Source: RGIG8785 sp045655245
GTDB taxonomy: Bacteria > Bacillota > Clostridia > RGIG8785
NCBI GenBank assembly: GCA_045655245.1
Contig: JAZOOX010000045.1
Location: forward strand, 1 to 59,820
Direction of reading: 5' to 3'
Length of the DNA: 59,820 nt
This document shows, in pieces, positions 1 through 9,126 of the stretch; the stretch's first letter is position 1, and each line of letters starts with the position of its first letter. The notes beneath the pieces are model-generated. The model searched no databases and was not told the DNA's origin. It saw only the letters and a program-made list of their open reading frames with translations. The position numbers were made by a program, and so were the translations under genes.

Positions 1-1
1 G

Positions 2-955
2 ATTTTTTCGGTTGTCTGTGCCATCGCTCTTTGGTTTTACGTTATTGCCGCACAGAATCCTGAAATCGAAGTTAAGGTAAAAAATATACCGATTCAGATT
101 GATGCCACGAGCGAAGAAACGTTGTATCGTTCTCACGGTCTTTGCGTACTTAAACCCGTTGGTGGGCTTAAGACATCATTGACCGTCAAGGGAAGACGAA
201 GTGTTATCGGTGGCGTTGATAACAAAAATATCAAAGCAGTTGTTGATGTTTCTAAAGTTGAAAAGGCAGGAACTTCAGATCCTCTTACCATTAGTGTTCA
301 TTTGCCTGAATCCACCAGCTTGTATGTAATGAACATCAACCCGTTACAGGTAAACTATCCCGTAGAAGAGGGACTCGAACGAATTGTGCCTGTTGAATGC
401 GAACCATCGAAGGGAGTTGACGACGCACGTTATCTTTCGGATTTGAGCGTCAGCCCCAGTGAAATTAAAATATGGGGACCGAAATCGATTATCAGCACCG
501 TCGAAAAACTGTTGGTGACGCCCGATCTCTCCAAAATGAACGAAGACTTTTCCGAGGACTTTTCTTACACTGCTGTTAACGGCGAAGGAAAGAATGTGGA
601 TTTGATTAACGTTTCATCCTACGTCGATACGGTTCGGGTGAGCGGCAAAGTCCTTGGTGTTAGAACAGTGCCGTTGGAAATTGTCACCGAGCATATTGAT
701 GCTCCTGCGGGGTATATCGTCTCGGAAGCATCCGTTGAGCCGAAACGAATTCAGGTACGTGGTACCGAAAAGTCACTTGCTGACCTGGAATCGATCTTAA
801 TTCGGGTAAATCCTAAAAAAATTTCTGGTGAAGTGGGTGCTCAGGAGCTGGAAGGTGAGGTCGTTTTCCCCCTTGGCATCACTGCAGATGAGGAAAATTT
901 GTCAATTTATGTAAAAATTGTACTGGAAGAGGAATCCGAAACAAACAATGAATAG
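2..955 (+). CDS. cdaR: CdaR/YbbR-domain regulator of diadenylate cyclase, 5' end outside the window
   Basis: Partial gene: the frame is open from the first bases of the window, so the true start lies upstream. The visible N-terminus is the end of a hydrophobic membrane segment (ending LWFYV), followed by an extracytoplasmic part with repeated YbbR-type beta units, each carrying a V-x-G-like strand pattern. CdaR proteins are membrane-anchored partners that modulate the c-di-AMP cyclase CdaA; in Firmicutes cdaA normally lies directly upstream, which would be just outside this window. An internal TTG at position 122 could be mistaken for a start, but the coding frame and the TM segment continue upstream of it. 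Family assignment rests on the TM-plus-repeat architecture and is fairly sure; the cyclase partner is inferred. Confidence 0.8.
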   Translation: MFSVVCAIALWFYVIAAQNPEIEVKVKNIPIQIDATSEETLYRSHGLCVLKPVGGLKTSLTVKGRRSVIGGVDNKNIKAVVDVSKVEKAGTSDPLTISVHLPESTSLYVMNINPLQVNYPVEEGLERIVPVECEPSKGVDDARYLSDLSVSPSEIKIWGPKSIISTVEKLLVTPDLSKMNEDFSEDFSYTAVNGEGKNVDLINVSSYVDTVRVSGKVLGVRTVPLEIVTEHIDAPAGYIVSEASVEPKRIQVRGTEKSLADLESILIRVNPKKISGEVGAQELEGEVVFPLGITADEENLSIYVKIVLEEESETNNE

Positions 956-983
956 TTTTAAACGCATGAAAGGTAAAAAACTA

Positions 984-1012
984 TTGACTTTTTGTGCGGT
1001 TTTTAGTATTCT
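984..1012 (+). promoter_or_regulatory. sigma-A type promoter for the HPr gene
   Basis: TTGACT (984-989), 17-nt spacer, TATTCT (1007-1012), about 60 nt before the HPr start. It lies in the gap after cdaR, so HPr probably has its own transcript. Confidence 0.55.
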
Positions 1013-1069
1013 ATATGTATATTCAAAACTTAATCTTCTGCACTCTTCAGCAAAAGGAGCGAACTTAGT

Positions 1070-1336
1070 ATGTATTCCAAAGAAGTAACTGTACAAAGTC
1101 AGGTTGGGCTTCATGCAAGACCGGCTACATTCTTTATCCAAAAGGCAAATGAATATGCCGCCAGTATATGGATTGAAAAAGAAGAACGCAAAGTGAATGC
1201 CAAAAGTTTGTTGGGGGTTCTTTCTTTGGGAATCGCCAAGGGGACGAGCGTTATTTTAAGCGCTGAAGGTTCCGATGAACAAGAAGCGGTTGAAGCTTTA
1301 TCCGAGTTGGTTTCCAATGCCAATGTAATTCGTTGA
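1070..1336 (+). CDS. ptsH: HPr family phosphocarrier protein
   Basis: An 88-residue protein of the usual HPr length. The active-site motif GLHARPA places the phosphorylatable histidine at residue 15, and the regulatory serine (K-S-L-L-G) is at residue 46. His15 argues for a true HPr rather than Crh, which lacks that histidine; Ser46 suggests control by HPr kinase and a role in CcpA-type catabolite repression as well as PTS phosphotransfer in the cytoplasm. A good promoter lies upstream and a strong hairpin terminator downstream, so it is monocistronic. No enzyme I or sugar permease is nearby, which is normal for Clostridia where HPr often sits next to uvrC. Confidence 0.92.
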   Translation: MYSKEVTVQSQVGLHARPATFFIQKANEYAASIWIEKEERKVNAKSLLGVLSLGIAKGTSVILSAEGSDEQEAVEALSELVSNANVIR

Positions 1337-1350
1337 TTTGATTTTTGAAT

Positions 1351-1396
1351 GTCCCTTTCCTTTCTGTGTTAACATAGAAACGGAAGGGACTTTTTT
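1351..1396 (+). terminator. Rho-independent terminator after HPr
   Basis: Long hairpin with arms GTCCCTTTCC/GGAAGGGAC extended by TTTCTGTGTT/AACATAGAAA, followed by six T residues (1391-1396). Confidence 0.85.
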
Positions 1397-1412
1397 GTAA
1401 GGGGGAAGGGCT

Positions 1413-3227
1413 GTGCTGGATTATAAAAAACTACCTCAACACCCCGGGGTTTATGTTATGAAAAATGCCGCGGGTGAAGTCATTTACGTCGGGAAGGCCA
1501 AGTCTTTAAAAAATCGCGTCAGCCAGTATTTTCAAAACAATAAGGCACATTCTGCAAAGGTTCGTGCTATGGTCTCGAATATCGCGGATTATGAATACGT
1601 TTTGACCGGAAGCGAATTCGAAGCCTTTATCTTAGAATGCAACCTGATTAAAAAATATAAACCCCATTATAACATTTTACTGAAGGATGATAAAACGTTC
1701 CCGTACCTTCGTGTTACGGTCAAAGATCTTTATCCCAAGATGTCCGTGGCAAGGAAGATAAAAGACGACGGTGCTTTATACTTTGGTCCTTTTTTGAGTG
1801 TAAAAACCATACGTGACACGATTGATTTGGTCAAACGGTTGTTCGGCATCGCTACCTGCGACCGTTCTTTTCCAAGGGATGTAGGAAAGGATAGACCTTG
1901 TTTAAACTATCACATGAAACTCTGCTTGGCTCCCTGCCTACCCCAGATTACCGCCGACGATTATCGTGTTGCTTTCGATCGCGCAATTGCCTTTTTAAAA
2001 GGAGACCGTAACGAATGTATTGCAATGCTTAAAAATGATATGAAAAATGCAGTCGACCGCTTGGATTTTGAGTTTGCTGCACGAATCCGTGACATGATTG
2101 GGGAAATCGAAAAGCTAAGTCAAAAGCAAGCCGTTGTTTTGCAGGACAAGCGGGATCTGGATTGTATTGCCGTTGCAAAATATGGGGAAGTAGCATATTT
2201 CCAGGTATACTTTGTAAGAAACGGCGTTTTGTTGAATCGGTTTCAGAGCAAAATTGACGATTGCGCAGAAGAAACGGTTCAGGATCTAACCTACGCTTTT
2301 GTGCAGCAATTTTATGACGAAAACAGTATTCCTGACGAAGTGTTAGTTTCAGTAGAAGGAGTAGAAGCGCTGGGTGGGTTTTTAAGTGAAAAGCGCGGAA
2401 AACGTGTTGCGCTTCGCTGTCCGCAACGCGGAGAAAAAAGAAAACTTTTTGAAATGGCGCTCTCGAATGTGCAAGAGACTATACGGAAAGAAAATGAAGA
2501 AAACGAAAAAGCTCAAGTCCTCTTAACACAGTTTTGCACTTATACCGAAACGGATAAACCGCCTCGCAGAATCGAAGCAATTGATATTTCTCACACTTCA
2601 GGTGCAGAGACGGTAGGCGCGGTTGCCGTGTTTATAGACGGACGTGCATCCCGTAAGGACTATCGGTATTTTAAAATAAAAAATGCAGACGGAAATAACG
2701 ATTATGAAAACATGTGCGAAGTCGTTACAAGACGGGTGTTACGCGCAAAAAATCGGTCCCAGGGGTTTTCGGTATTGCCGGATCTACTCTTGGTTGATGG
2801 AGGAAAAGGTCAGGTCTCGGTTGTTAGAGAATGTCTAAACAAATTGGGCGTTAGTGATTTGCCGGTTTTGGGGATTGTAAAAGACGACTCCCATCAAACG
2901 CGAGGGCTGGCAAACGATAAAAAAGTATTTGAATTAGAGAAGAGCAGTCCCTTTTTTCACCTATTGGCAGAAATCCAAAACGAAGTTCACAACAGTGCTA
3001 TACGCTTTCATCATAAGCAGAGGAGTCGCAGCACGATACGTTCTTCGTTGCTGGGAATCGAGGGAATTGGCGAAACCAGACGGCGCGATTTGATGCGCAC
3101 CTTTAAGACGGTGCAGGCAATTCGTGCCGCTTCGGTCGAAGAGCTTTTAAAAGTTCCGTCTATGGATCGGCCCGCCGCGAGAAATCTCTTCGAACATTTT
3201 CATCCCGAACAACGAGAAAAAGATTGA
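1413..3227 (+). CDS. uvrC: Excinuclease ABC subunit C
   Basis: A 604-residue protein of standard UvrC length that makes the dual incisions in nucleotide-excision repair with UvrA and UvrB. In order it shows an N-terminal GIY-YIG nuclease domain (GVYVM near residue 12, VIYVGKA near 24), a UVR helical segment near residues 200-235 that contacts UvrB, the RNase H-like 5'-incision domain with D in DISHTSG and LLVDGGKGQ and a conserved histidine in the FHH region, and a C-terminal helix-hairpin-helix segment (GIEGIGETRRRDL). The start is GTG with GGGGGAAGG as ribosome site. The HPr terminator separates it from the upstream gene. No uvrA or uvrB is in this window. Confidence 0.96.
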   Translation: MLDYKKLPQHPGVYVMKNAAGEVIYVGKAKSLKNRVSQYFQNNKAHSAKVRAMVSNIADYEYVLTGSEFEAFILECNLIKKYKPHYNILLKDDKTFPYLRVTVKDLYPKMSVARKIKDDGALYFGPFLSVKTIRDTIDLVKRLFGIATCDRSFPRDVGKDRPCLNYHMKLCLAPCLPQITADDYRVAFDRAIAFLKGDRNECIAMLKNDMKNAVDRLDFEFAARIRDMIGEIEKLSQKQAVVLQDKRDLDCIAVAKYGEVAYFQVYFVRNGVLLNRFQSKIDDCAEETVQDLTYAFVQQFYDENSIPDEVLVSVEGVEALGGFLSEKRGKRVALRCPQRGEKRKLFEMALSNVQETIRKENEENEKAQVLLTQFCTYTETDKPPRRIEAIDISHTSGAETVGAVAVFIDGRASRKDYRYFKIKNADGNNDYENMCEVVTRRVLRAKNRSQGFSVLPDLLLVDGGKGQVSVVRECLNKLGVSDLPVLGIVKDDSHQTRGLANDKKVFELEKSSPFFHLLAEIQNEVHNSAIRFHHKQRSRSTIRSSLLGIEGIGETRRRDLMRTFKTVQAIRAASVEELLKVPSMDRPAARNLFEHFHPEQREKD

Positions 3228-3307
3228 TTTTTTAGGTTTTTTGCGGTAAAATTAAATTTGGGTTTTTCTATACTTAAGAAAGAATTTCTGTTGAAAAAGG
3301 AGACACT

Positions 3308-3502
3308 ATGTGGACTGTAGTTTATATTGCTAAAAACCGTGAGGTTTACGAGCATTTATTGCACACTTTAGACTCCAACGGATTGTTGACCAAAACGAAC
3401 GTACTGGGAACTGACGAGAACAAAAATACTTCGTACGAGATCTTGGTTCCCGAATCCGAAGTGGAAAAAGCACACACTTTGATTATTGATTTGGATTTTT
3501 AA
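3308..3502 (+). CDS. Small conserved protein, DUF2007-like signal-transducing fold (uncertain)
   Basis: 64 residues, preceded by AAAAGGAG. The pattern WTVVYIAKNREVYEHL followed by an LL.K..V beta region and a final IIDLDF strand resembles the short ferredoxin-like DUF2007/PII-like proteins of Clostridia, some of which carry a misleading glutamate decarboxylase label in databases (from memory). At this size it cannot be a decarboxylase. It sits 12 nt before pgsA and is probably cotranscribed. No catalytic residues are evident, and function is unknown. Confidence 0.6.
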   Translation: MWTVVYIAKNREVYEHLLHTLDSNGLLTKTNVLGTDENKNTSYEILVPESEVEKAHTLIIDLDF

Positions 3503-3514
3503 TGAGGTGGAGTT

Positions 3515-4063
3515 ATGTTTGCCTGGTTGCCTAATTTTATCACACTGATTCGATTGCTTTTGATACCAATTTTTGTTTATTGTATGTTTGGCATCGAGGA
3601 TGGCACTGTTGCTGCGTTAATTGTTTTTATCCTCTCGGGTGCAACTGATGTTCTGGACGGTACTTTGGCAAGGGCTTTTCACTGGGAAAGTGCCGCAGGA
3701 AAAGTGCTTGACCCGTTGGCGGACAAGCTGATGCAATTGACGGTTTTTATTTCCCTTGTGGCTAAAAATTTGATACCCGGTTGGGTTGTTTTCCTTCTGA
3801 CTTTAAAAGAAGGACTGATGGTAATCGCAGGGGTAGCGTTGTGGGAACACAAAGTGGTCGTTCAATCCAACTGGAGCGGAAAGCTTGCCACAGTTGTAAT
3901 GTACATTTCGGTAACGACGATTATTCTATTCCAGATACTATCCATTTCGCTTCCGCATTTGATCGAGGTTTTACTTTGGCTGATTATTGTTGGAACCGCC
4001 TTGATGGCGTTTCTATGCTATTATTTTACATATAAAAAGGAACTGGCGAAACTAAAGGGGTAA
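3515..4063 (+). CDS. pgsA: CDP-diacylglycerol-glycerol-3-phosphate 3-phosphatidyltransferase
   Basis: A 182-residue multi-pass membrane enzyme that makes phosphatidylglycerol phosphate from CDP-diacylglycerol and glycerol-3-phosphate, the committed step to phosphatidylglycerol and cardiolipin. The CDP-alcohol phosphotransferase signature is complete: D45-x2-D48-G-x2-A-R53-x8-G62-x3-D66-x3-D70, which holds the two metal ions. Hydrophobic segments flank it on both sides. GAGGTGGAG serves as ribosome site. It is followed after three bases by polA, so translation is probably coupled. The PgsA subfamily is inferred from length and bacterial context; other CDP-alcohol transferases share the motif. 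Confidence 0.88.
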   Translation: MFAWLPNFITLIRLLLIPIFVYCMFGIEDGTVAALIVFILSGATDVLDGTLARAFHWESAAGKVLDPLADKLMQLTVFISLVAKNLIPGWVVFLLTLKEGLMVIAGVALWEHKVVVQSNWSGKLATVVMYISVTTIILFQILSISLPHLIEVLLWLIIVGTALMAFLCYYFTYKKELAKLKG

Positions 4064-4066
4064 ACC

Positions 4067-6589
4067 ATGGAACGTTTGCTTATTATTGATGGGAACAGCA
4101 TTGCTAACCGCGCATTTTACGGCATAAGAACCCTAAGCAACCATCAGGGCGTGCCGACCAATGCGATATACGGCTTTTTGAATATCATGCTAAAAACGGC
4201 AGAGGAACGAACCCCTGACTATCTTTGTGTTGCCTTCGATTTGCGCGCCCCTACTTTCAGACATAAAGCATACGATCTTTACAAGGCGCAGCGGAAAAAA
4301 ATGCCCGAAGAACTGGCGGTACAATTGCCGTTATTACAAGAGGTTCTTGATGCAATGAATATTCCTTGTCTGACCGCTGAAGGGTTTGAAGCGGATGATA
4401 TTATTGGAACGGTATCAGCACTTTGCAATCAGAAAGGAATTGCCTGCGAAATTTTGACCGGCGACAAAGACGATTTACAATTAATCGAAGACGGAACAAA
4501 TGTTTTGTTGACCACGACGCGAATGGGCAACACCGAAACCGAATTGTATACTGCTGAAAAAGTGCTGGAGCGGTACGGGTTAACTCCCGCGCAGATTATC
4601 GACCTAAAAGGGTTGATGGGTGATTCTTCCGACAACATCCCCGGTGTCCGCGGGGTGGGCGAAAAAACGGCGCTGTCGCTATTACAGCGCTACGGTTCTG
4701 TCGAGGCCTTGTACGACGGTTTGGAAAACGATACTGCGATCAAGGGGGCACTACGGGAAAAGTTAATGCAATCCCGTGATGATGCATTTTTAAGCAAACA
4801 ACTTGCGACCATTGTGCGAGATGTTCCGATTGTGTTTTCCTTTGAGAATTTCCGCAGAACAACGTCATACAAAGAGGCGTTGTATCCTTTACTGAAAGAG
4901 CTGGAACTTTTTAAACTGATCGAACGTTTGCAAGTTGAGGGTCCGTCCGAATGTCGTGAAACCTTTGAAATCAATTGGATTTCGGGCGATAAAACTGACT
5001 TGTGTGATAATGCCGTCGTTTCTCTTGCAATGGACGAAAAAGGTGCTGTGGTCCTTACAACTGACGGTGCCCGTTTTTCTTACTTCGAGACACTTCCTCA
5101 GGCATTGCTCGAAAACGCTAAGATCAAAAAGAAAACCCACTGTTCTTATCTGATATATCAACTGTATCCGGGTTTGGAAAATGTTGTATTTGATACTGAA
5201 CTGGCAGCGTATTTATTAGATGTCCTATCGGAGAAGTATCCCCTTTCGCTATTGGCAGAAATCTACTTGAACAAGACCATCTCCGCAGAAGAAGAAAAAC
5301 TGCGATTGGCAGAAGAATGTGCAGCAGTATATTACCTTTCATCTGTTCTTGAAGAGCATCTGCACAGAGAAGAGATGTTTCAGCTTTTTTCTGAGGTAGA
5401 GGTCCCCCTTGCAAAAGTTCTGGCGGATATGCACCGCATCGGTATTGGTGTAGAAAGAACGGTTTTGGAAGAACAAAGCAAAGCTTTAGGCGCTTTATTG
5501 GAGAAACAAGCGGCGGCTATTTATGAAATGGCAGGAGAGACCTTTAATATCAATTCTCCCAAACAGTTAGGGAATATCCTTTTTGAAAAATTGGAACTGC
5601 CCCACAAAAAGAAAACGAAAAGTGGATATTCAACCAATGCGGACGTCTTGGAAAAACTGCGGTATGCCCATCCGATTGTTGATGCTGTTTTAAATTATCG
5701 TCAAATGATGAAGTTGAAGTCGACCTATACCGATGGTCTGTTGCCTTACATTGAAGAGGATCAGCGGATTCATACCCATTTTAATCAAACGGTTACGGCA
5801 ACGGGACGGTTAAGCAGCACTGAACCGAATCTGCAAAATATTCCCGTCCGTACTGAAGAGGCGAAAATGATACGAAAGGCGTTTTGTGCCCGCGAAGGGT
5901 ATCATTTTCTGTCAGCTGACTATTCCCAAATTGAATTGCGAATTTTGGCACACATTTCCGATGATAGAGAGATGATTGCTGCATTTAACGAGGGAATCGA
6001 CATTCACACCAAGACTGCCGCATTGATTTTCGGCGTTTCTGTAGCAGACGTTACGTCTATGATGCGCAGCAGTGCAAAGGCGATCAATTTTGGTATTCTC
6101 TACGGAATGGGGGATTTTTCCCTGGGGAATGACTTGGGAATTACCCGCCGTCAGGCTGCGGAATATATTGAAAATTACCTGAATACTTATCCTAAGGTTC
6201 GCGACTACCTGGAACAAGTGATTACGGAAGCGCGGGAAAACGGATATGTTAAAACCCTTTTTGGCAGAAGACGATCCATGCCCGAACTTTCTGCATCGAA
6301 CTTTATCGTACGCTCTTTTGGCGAACGGGTAGCCAAAAACGCTCCCATTCAGGGCACCGCCGCTGATATTATCAAAATGGCAATGGTCCGTGTGTATCAG
6401 CGGTTAACGGACGAGAATTTAAAATCCCGATTAATTTTACAAGTTCATGATGAGCTGATTTTGGAAGTTGCTGATGATGAGGAAGAATATGTAACGGCTT
6501 TATTAAAACAAGAGATGGAGGGAGTCGTTTCCCTTTCTGTACCGTTGCCCGTCTCCGTTTCAAAAGCAAAAGATTGGTATCATCTGTAA
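4067..6589 (+). CDS. polA: DNA polymerase I (5' nuclease active, proofreading domain degenerate)
   Basis: An 840-residue family A polymerase for Okazaki-fragment maturation and repair synthesis. Residues 1-290 form the 5'-3' flap nuclease (LLIIDGNSIANR, FEADDIIG, LTGDKDDLQL, LMGDSSDNIPG). Residues about 300-460 occupy the 3'-5' exonuclease position, but the D-x-E motif is missing (SLAMDEKG stands there) and the YxxxD motif is also lost, as in Bacillus-type Pol I, so no proofreading is expected. The polymerase domain carries motif A (LSADYSQIELRILAH), the O-helix motif (RSSAKAINFGILYG) and motif C (LQVHDEL). It is packed between pgsA and coaE in one operon. Confidence 0.97.
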   Translation: MERLLIIDGNSIANRAFYGIRTLSNHQGVPTNAIYGFLNIMLKTAEERTPDYLCVAFDLRAPTFRHKAYDLYKAQRKKMPEELAVQLPLLQEVLDAMNIPCLTAEGFEADDIIGTVSALCNQKGIACEILTGDKDDLQLIEDGTNVLLTTTRMGNTETELYTAEKVLERYGLTPAQIIDLKGLMGDSSDNIPGVRGVGEKTALSLLQRYGSVEALYDGLENDTAIKGALREKLMQSRDDAFLSKQLATIVRDVPIVFSFENFRRTTSYKEALYPLLKELELFKLIERLQVEGPSECRETFEINWISGDKTDLCDNAVVSLAMDEKGAVVLTTDGARFSYFETLPQALLENAKIKKKTHCSYLIYQLYPGLENVVFDTELAAYLLDVLSEKYPLSLLAEIYLNKTISAEEEKLRLAEECAAVYYLSSVLEEHLHREEMFQLFSEVEVPLAKVLADMHRIGIGVERTVLEEQSKALGALLEKQAAAIYEMAGETFNINSPKQLGNILFEKLELPHKKKTKSGYSTNADVLEKLRYAHPIVDAVLNYRQMMKLKSTYTDGLLPYIEEDQRIHTHFNQTVTATGRLSSTEPNLQNIPVRTEEAKMIRKAFCAREGYHFLSADYSQIELRILAHISDDREMIAAFNEGIDIHTKTAALIFGVSVADVTSMMRSSAKAINFGILYGMGDFSLGNDLGITRRQAAEYIENYLNTYPKVRDYLEQVITEARENGYVKTLFGRRRSMPELSASNFIVRSFGERVAKNAPIQGTAADIIKMAMVRVYQRLTDENLKSRLILQVHDELILEVADDEEEYVTALLKQEMEGVVSLSVPLPVSVSKAKDWYHL

Positions 6590-6602
6590 GAAAGGAACCG
6601 TT

Positions 6603-7205
6603 ATGTGGTTGATTGGTTTAACCGGCGGAAGCGGAAGCGGAAAAACAACTGCGGCAAAATTGTTTGCGGATTACGGTATTGCTGTTATTGATGCGGATGA
6701 GGTAGCCCGCTTTGTGGTTCGTCCAAACGCTTCTGCACTGGTACAAATCGCTCAAGTTTTCGGAAAGAAATATCTGCATGAAGATGGAACGTTAAACCGT
6801 TCGATGCTGGGGAGTTTGGTCTTTTCGGACAGTAGCGCTTTGGCACAGTTGAACCGGATCATGATTCCCGAAATACTGAATGAAATTCAATTACGTATCA
6901 AACAATTGCAGGATTCGGGTGAAAAAATAGCCCTTTTGGACGCCCCATTACTTTTTGAATACCAGCTGGACGCCATCTGCAATAGCGTGGTTTTAATGAG
7001 TACCCCCCTTGACATTCGGATTGAACGTTTGATGAAACGGGACGGTTTGACCGAAGAAGAGGTGAAAAGGCGTATTCAATCACAAATTGACTATTCGGCT
7101 TATGAGGACCGTGTTGATTATCGTGTGGATGCGACAGACGCTTTCTCGCTCCAAAAAGCTGTTTTCGAGATTGTGAATGATTTGCAAGGAAAGGCTAAAC
7201 TTTGA
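6603..7205 (+). CDS. coaE: Dephospho-CoA kinase
   Basis: A 200-residue P-loop kinase catalysing the last step of coenzyme A biosynthesis, phosphorylation of the 3'-hydroxyl of dephospho-CoA. Walker A is GGSGSGKT at residues 8-15, followed by VIDADEVAR, the conserved substrate-binding stretch of this family. The LID region includes R-x-x-x-Q (RIQSQ). The gene follows polA closely, and its stop codon overlaps the start of the transglycosylase gene. The order polA-coaE-slt is common in Clostridia (family knowledge). Confidence 0.95.
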   Translation: MWLIGLTGGSGSGKTTAAKLFADYGIAVIDADEVARFVVRPNASALVQIAQVFGKKYLHEDGTLNRSMLGSLVFSDSSALAQLNRIMIPEILNEIQLRIKQLQDSGEKIALLDAPLLFEYQLDAICNSVVLMSTPLDIRIERLMKRDGLTEEEVKRRIQSQIDYSAYEDRVDYRVDATDAFSLQKAVFEIVNDLQGKAKL

Positions 7206-7732
7206 TGAAACGACTTCTTACCACCATTGTTATCGTTGCCATTTTAATCTACTGTGCATATTCCTTAATCCTTCAGTTTTTTCCGATGGAATATCGTGAC
7301 ACCATTGCAGAAGAGTGCAGAAAACACAATTTGGATCCCGCTTGGGTATCTGCAGTTATATGTGCCGAAAGCGGATTTGTTCCTGATGCAAATTCCCCTA
7401 AGGGAGCGGTTGGGTTAATGCAGGTGATGCCTCAGACAGGGGAGTGGATTGCCGAACAAATGGGGCTTGAATCTTTCGATTTGTACCAGCCCGAAGACAA
7501 CATCGCTATCGGTTGCACCTACTTAGCAATGCTTTTGGAACAATACGACAGTAAGTTCCTGGCACTTTGCGCGTATAATGCCGGAGAAGGACGCGTTGAC
7601 AAGTGGTTGGCAAAGTCGAGCACTCCGGAACAATTTCGTTCGCTACTGTATGAAGAAACGAGTAAATATTGCATCAAAATCGAAAACTACGAGAAAGTAT
7701 ATAGAACTTTGTATTGGAGGCGTGAAAAATGA
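7205..7732 (+). CDS. Membrane-anchored lytic transglycosylase (SLT domain)
   Basis: A 175-residue protein with an N-terminal hydrophobic anchor (about residues 5-24) and a goose-lysozyme-like SLT domain. The catalytic glutamate is E55 in the motif AVICAESGF; the SPKGAVGLMQVMPQT and CAYNAGEGRV motifs complete the fold. It should cleave peptidoglycan strands outside the membrane to form 1,6-anhydro-muropeptides. The ATG at 7205 overlaps the coaE stop (TGATG), which favours it over the TTG just upstream. It overlaps the next gene by ATGA, so all are translationally coupled. Confidence 0.9.
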   Translation: MKRLLTTIVIVAILIYCAYSLILQFFPMEYRDTIAEECRKHNLDPAWVSAVICAESGFVPDANSPKGAVGLMQVMPQTGEWIAEQMGLESFDLYQPEDNIAIGCTYLAMLLEQYDSKFLALCAYNAGEGRVDKWLAKSSTPEQFRSLLYEETSKYCIKIENYEKVYRTLYWRREK

Positions 7733-9114
7733 GCATTAAATTAGAACGCAAGAATATTTGGGAAACAGTAACTCCTGAAATGAAGAACGAAATTTTTTCT
7801 TTTTCCGAAGGATATATAGTCTTTTTAAACAAGGGAAAGACCGAACGGGAATGTGTTAACTACGCAATTGATTTGTTGAAAGAAAAGGGTTTTGTTTCTT
7901 TAAATGAAAAAGAAAAACTGGTCCCCGGAGACCGCGTGTATACCGTAAATCGTGGCAAAAATCTTTTGGCGGCTGTGATCGGTCAAGAATCGATGTGTAA
8001 AGGTTTTCAACTTGTTGCCGCTCACATCGATTCGCCCCGTCTGGATTTGAAGCCTTTACCGATTTACGAGGATCAGGAACTTTGCCTTTTAAAGACCCAC
8101 TATTACGGCGGGATCAAAAAATACCAATGGACTTCTATTCCCCTCGCTCTGCACGGAGTTGTTTGCAAAACCGATGGAACCCGTGTGGAGATTGTGATTG
8201 GTGAAGACAAAAACGATCCAGTTTTCACTGTTACCGATCTGTTGCCCCACTTGGCTCGCGAACAGGCCGATAAAAAGCTGGGACAGGCAATCGGGGGAGA
8301 AGCACTGAATATCCTGTTTGGCAGTATCCCTGCCGAAACCGAAGAATCCGAAAAGGTGAAGGATGCCGTTTTGCAGATTATTTTCGAAAAGTACGGAATC
8401 ACCGAAAGGGATTTTGCGTCTGCGGAAATCGAAGCGGTACCCGCCTTTCCTGCACAAGATCTTGGATTGGACAGAAGCATGATCGGTGGTTACGGACAGG
8501 ACGATCGCATTTGTTCTTATGCCGCTTTGGCTGCTCTCTTGAATATGGAAAGCATCCCAAACAAGACGGCCGTATGCCTGCTCGCTGATAAAGAAGAAAT
8601 CGGCAGTGCAGGGAATACCGGCTTACGCTCCAGATTTTTTGAGAACTGCATCGCCGAATGTTGCGCCAAATCTGTCACAGAACCCTATAACGATTTAATG
8701 CTTCGCAAAGCTTTAAGCGCAACAAAATGTATTTCCGCGGATGTTGGTGCGGCTGTAGACCCCACCTATGCGGATGTTAGTGAACGCAAGAATGCGGCAT
8801 TCTTAAATCAGGGCGTATTTTTGATGAAATACACCGGGAGCGGCGGCAAGAGCGGAAGCAGTGATGCCAATGCAGAATTTGTTGCAGAAGTACGCTCAAC
8901 ATTTGACAAGAACGATGTTGCCTGGCAAACAGGTGAGCTGGGGAAGGTGGATGTTGGCGGCGGCGGCACCGTTGCCCAGTATCTTGCAGCCTTAGACATT
9001 GATGTAATTGACTGCGGCACCCCGATTTTGTCCATGCATGCACCTTTTGAAGTTTCTTCCAAAGCGGATTTGTATATGACTTATCGCGCCTATTCCGCTT
9101 TTTATAATGCTTGA
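7729..9114 (+). CDS. M18 family metallo-aminopeptidase
   Basis: 461 residues, typical of the bacterial M18 (aminopeptidase I/ApeA-like) family, tetrahedral cytosolic exopeptidases that use two zinc ions and prefer acidic or hydrophobic N-termini depending on the subgroup. Visible metal and catalytic motifs are AAHIDSPRLD (His and Asp ligands), DKEEIGSAGNTG (the Glu-Glu pair), SADVGAAVDP (Asp ligand) and SMHAPFEVSS (final His ligand). It overlaps the previous gene by four bases. Substrate preference cannot be read from the sequence. Confidence 0.92.
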   Translation: MSIKLERKNIWETVTPEMKNEIFSFSEGYIVFLNKGKTERECVNYAIDLLKEKGFVSLNEKEKLVPGDRVYTVNRGKNLLAAVIGQESMCKGFQLVAAHIDSPRLDLKPLPIYEDQELCLLKTHYYGGIKKYQWTSIPLALHGVVCKTDGTRVEIVIGEDKNDPVFTVTDLLPHLAREQADKKLGQAIGGEALNILFGSIPAETEESEKVKDAVLQIIFEKYGITERDFASAEIEAVPAFPAQDLGLDRSMIGGYGQDDRICSYAALAALLNMESIPNKTAVCLLADKEEIGSAGNTGLRSRFFENCIAECCAKSVTEPYNDLMLRKALSATKCISADVGAAVDPTYADVSERKNAAFLNQGVFLMKYTGSGGKSGSSDANAEFVAEVRSTFDKNDVAWQTGELGKVDVGGGGTVAQYLAALDIDVIDCGTPILSMHAPFEVSSKADLYMTYRAYSAFYNA

Positions 9115-9126
9115 CGGGAGATTAAT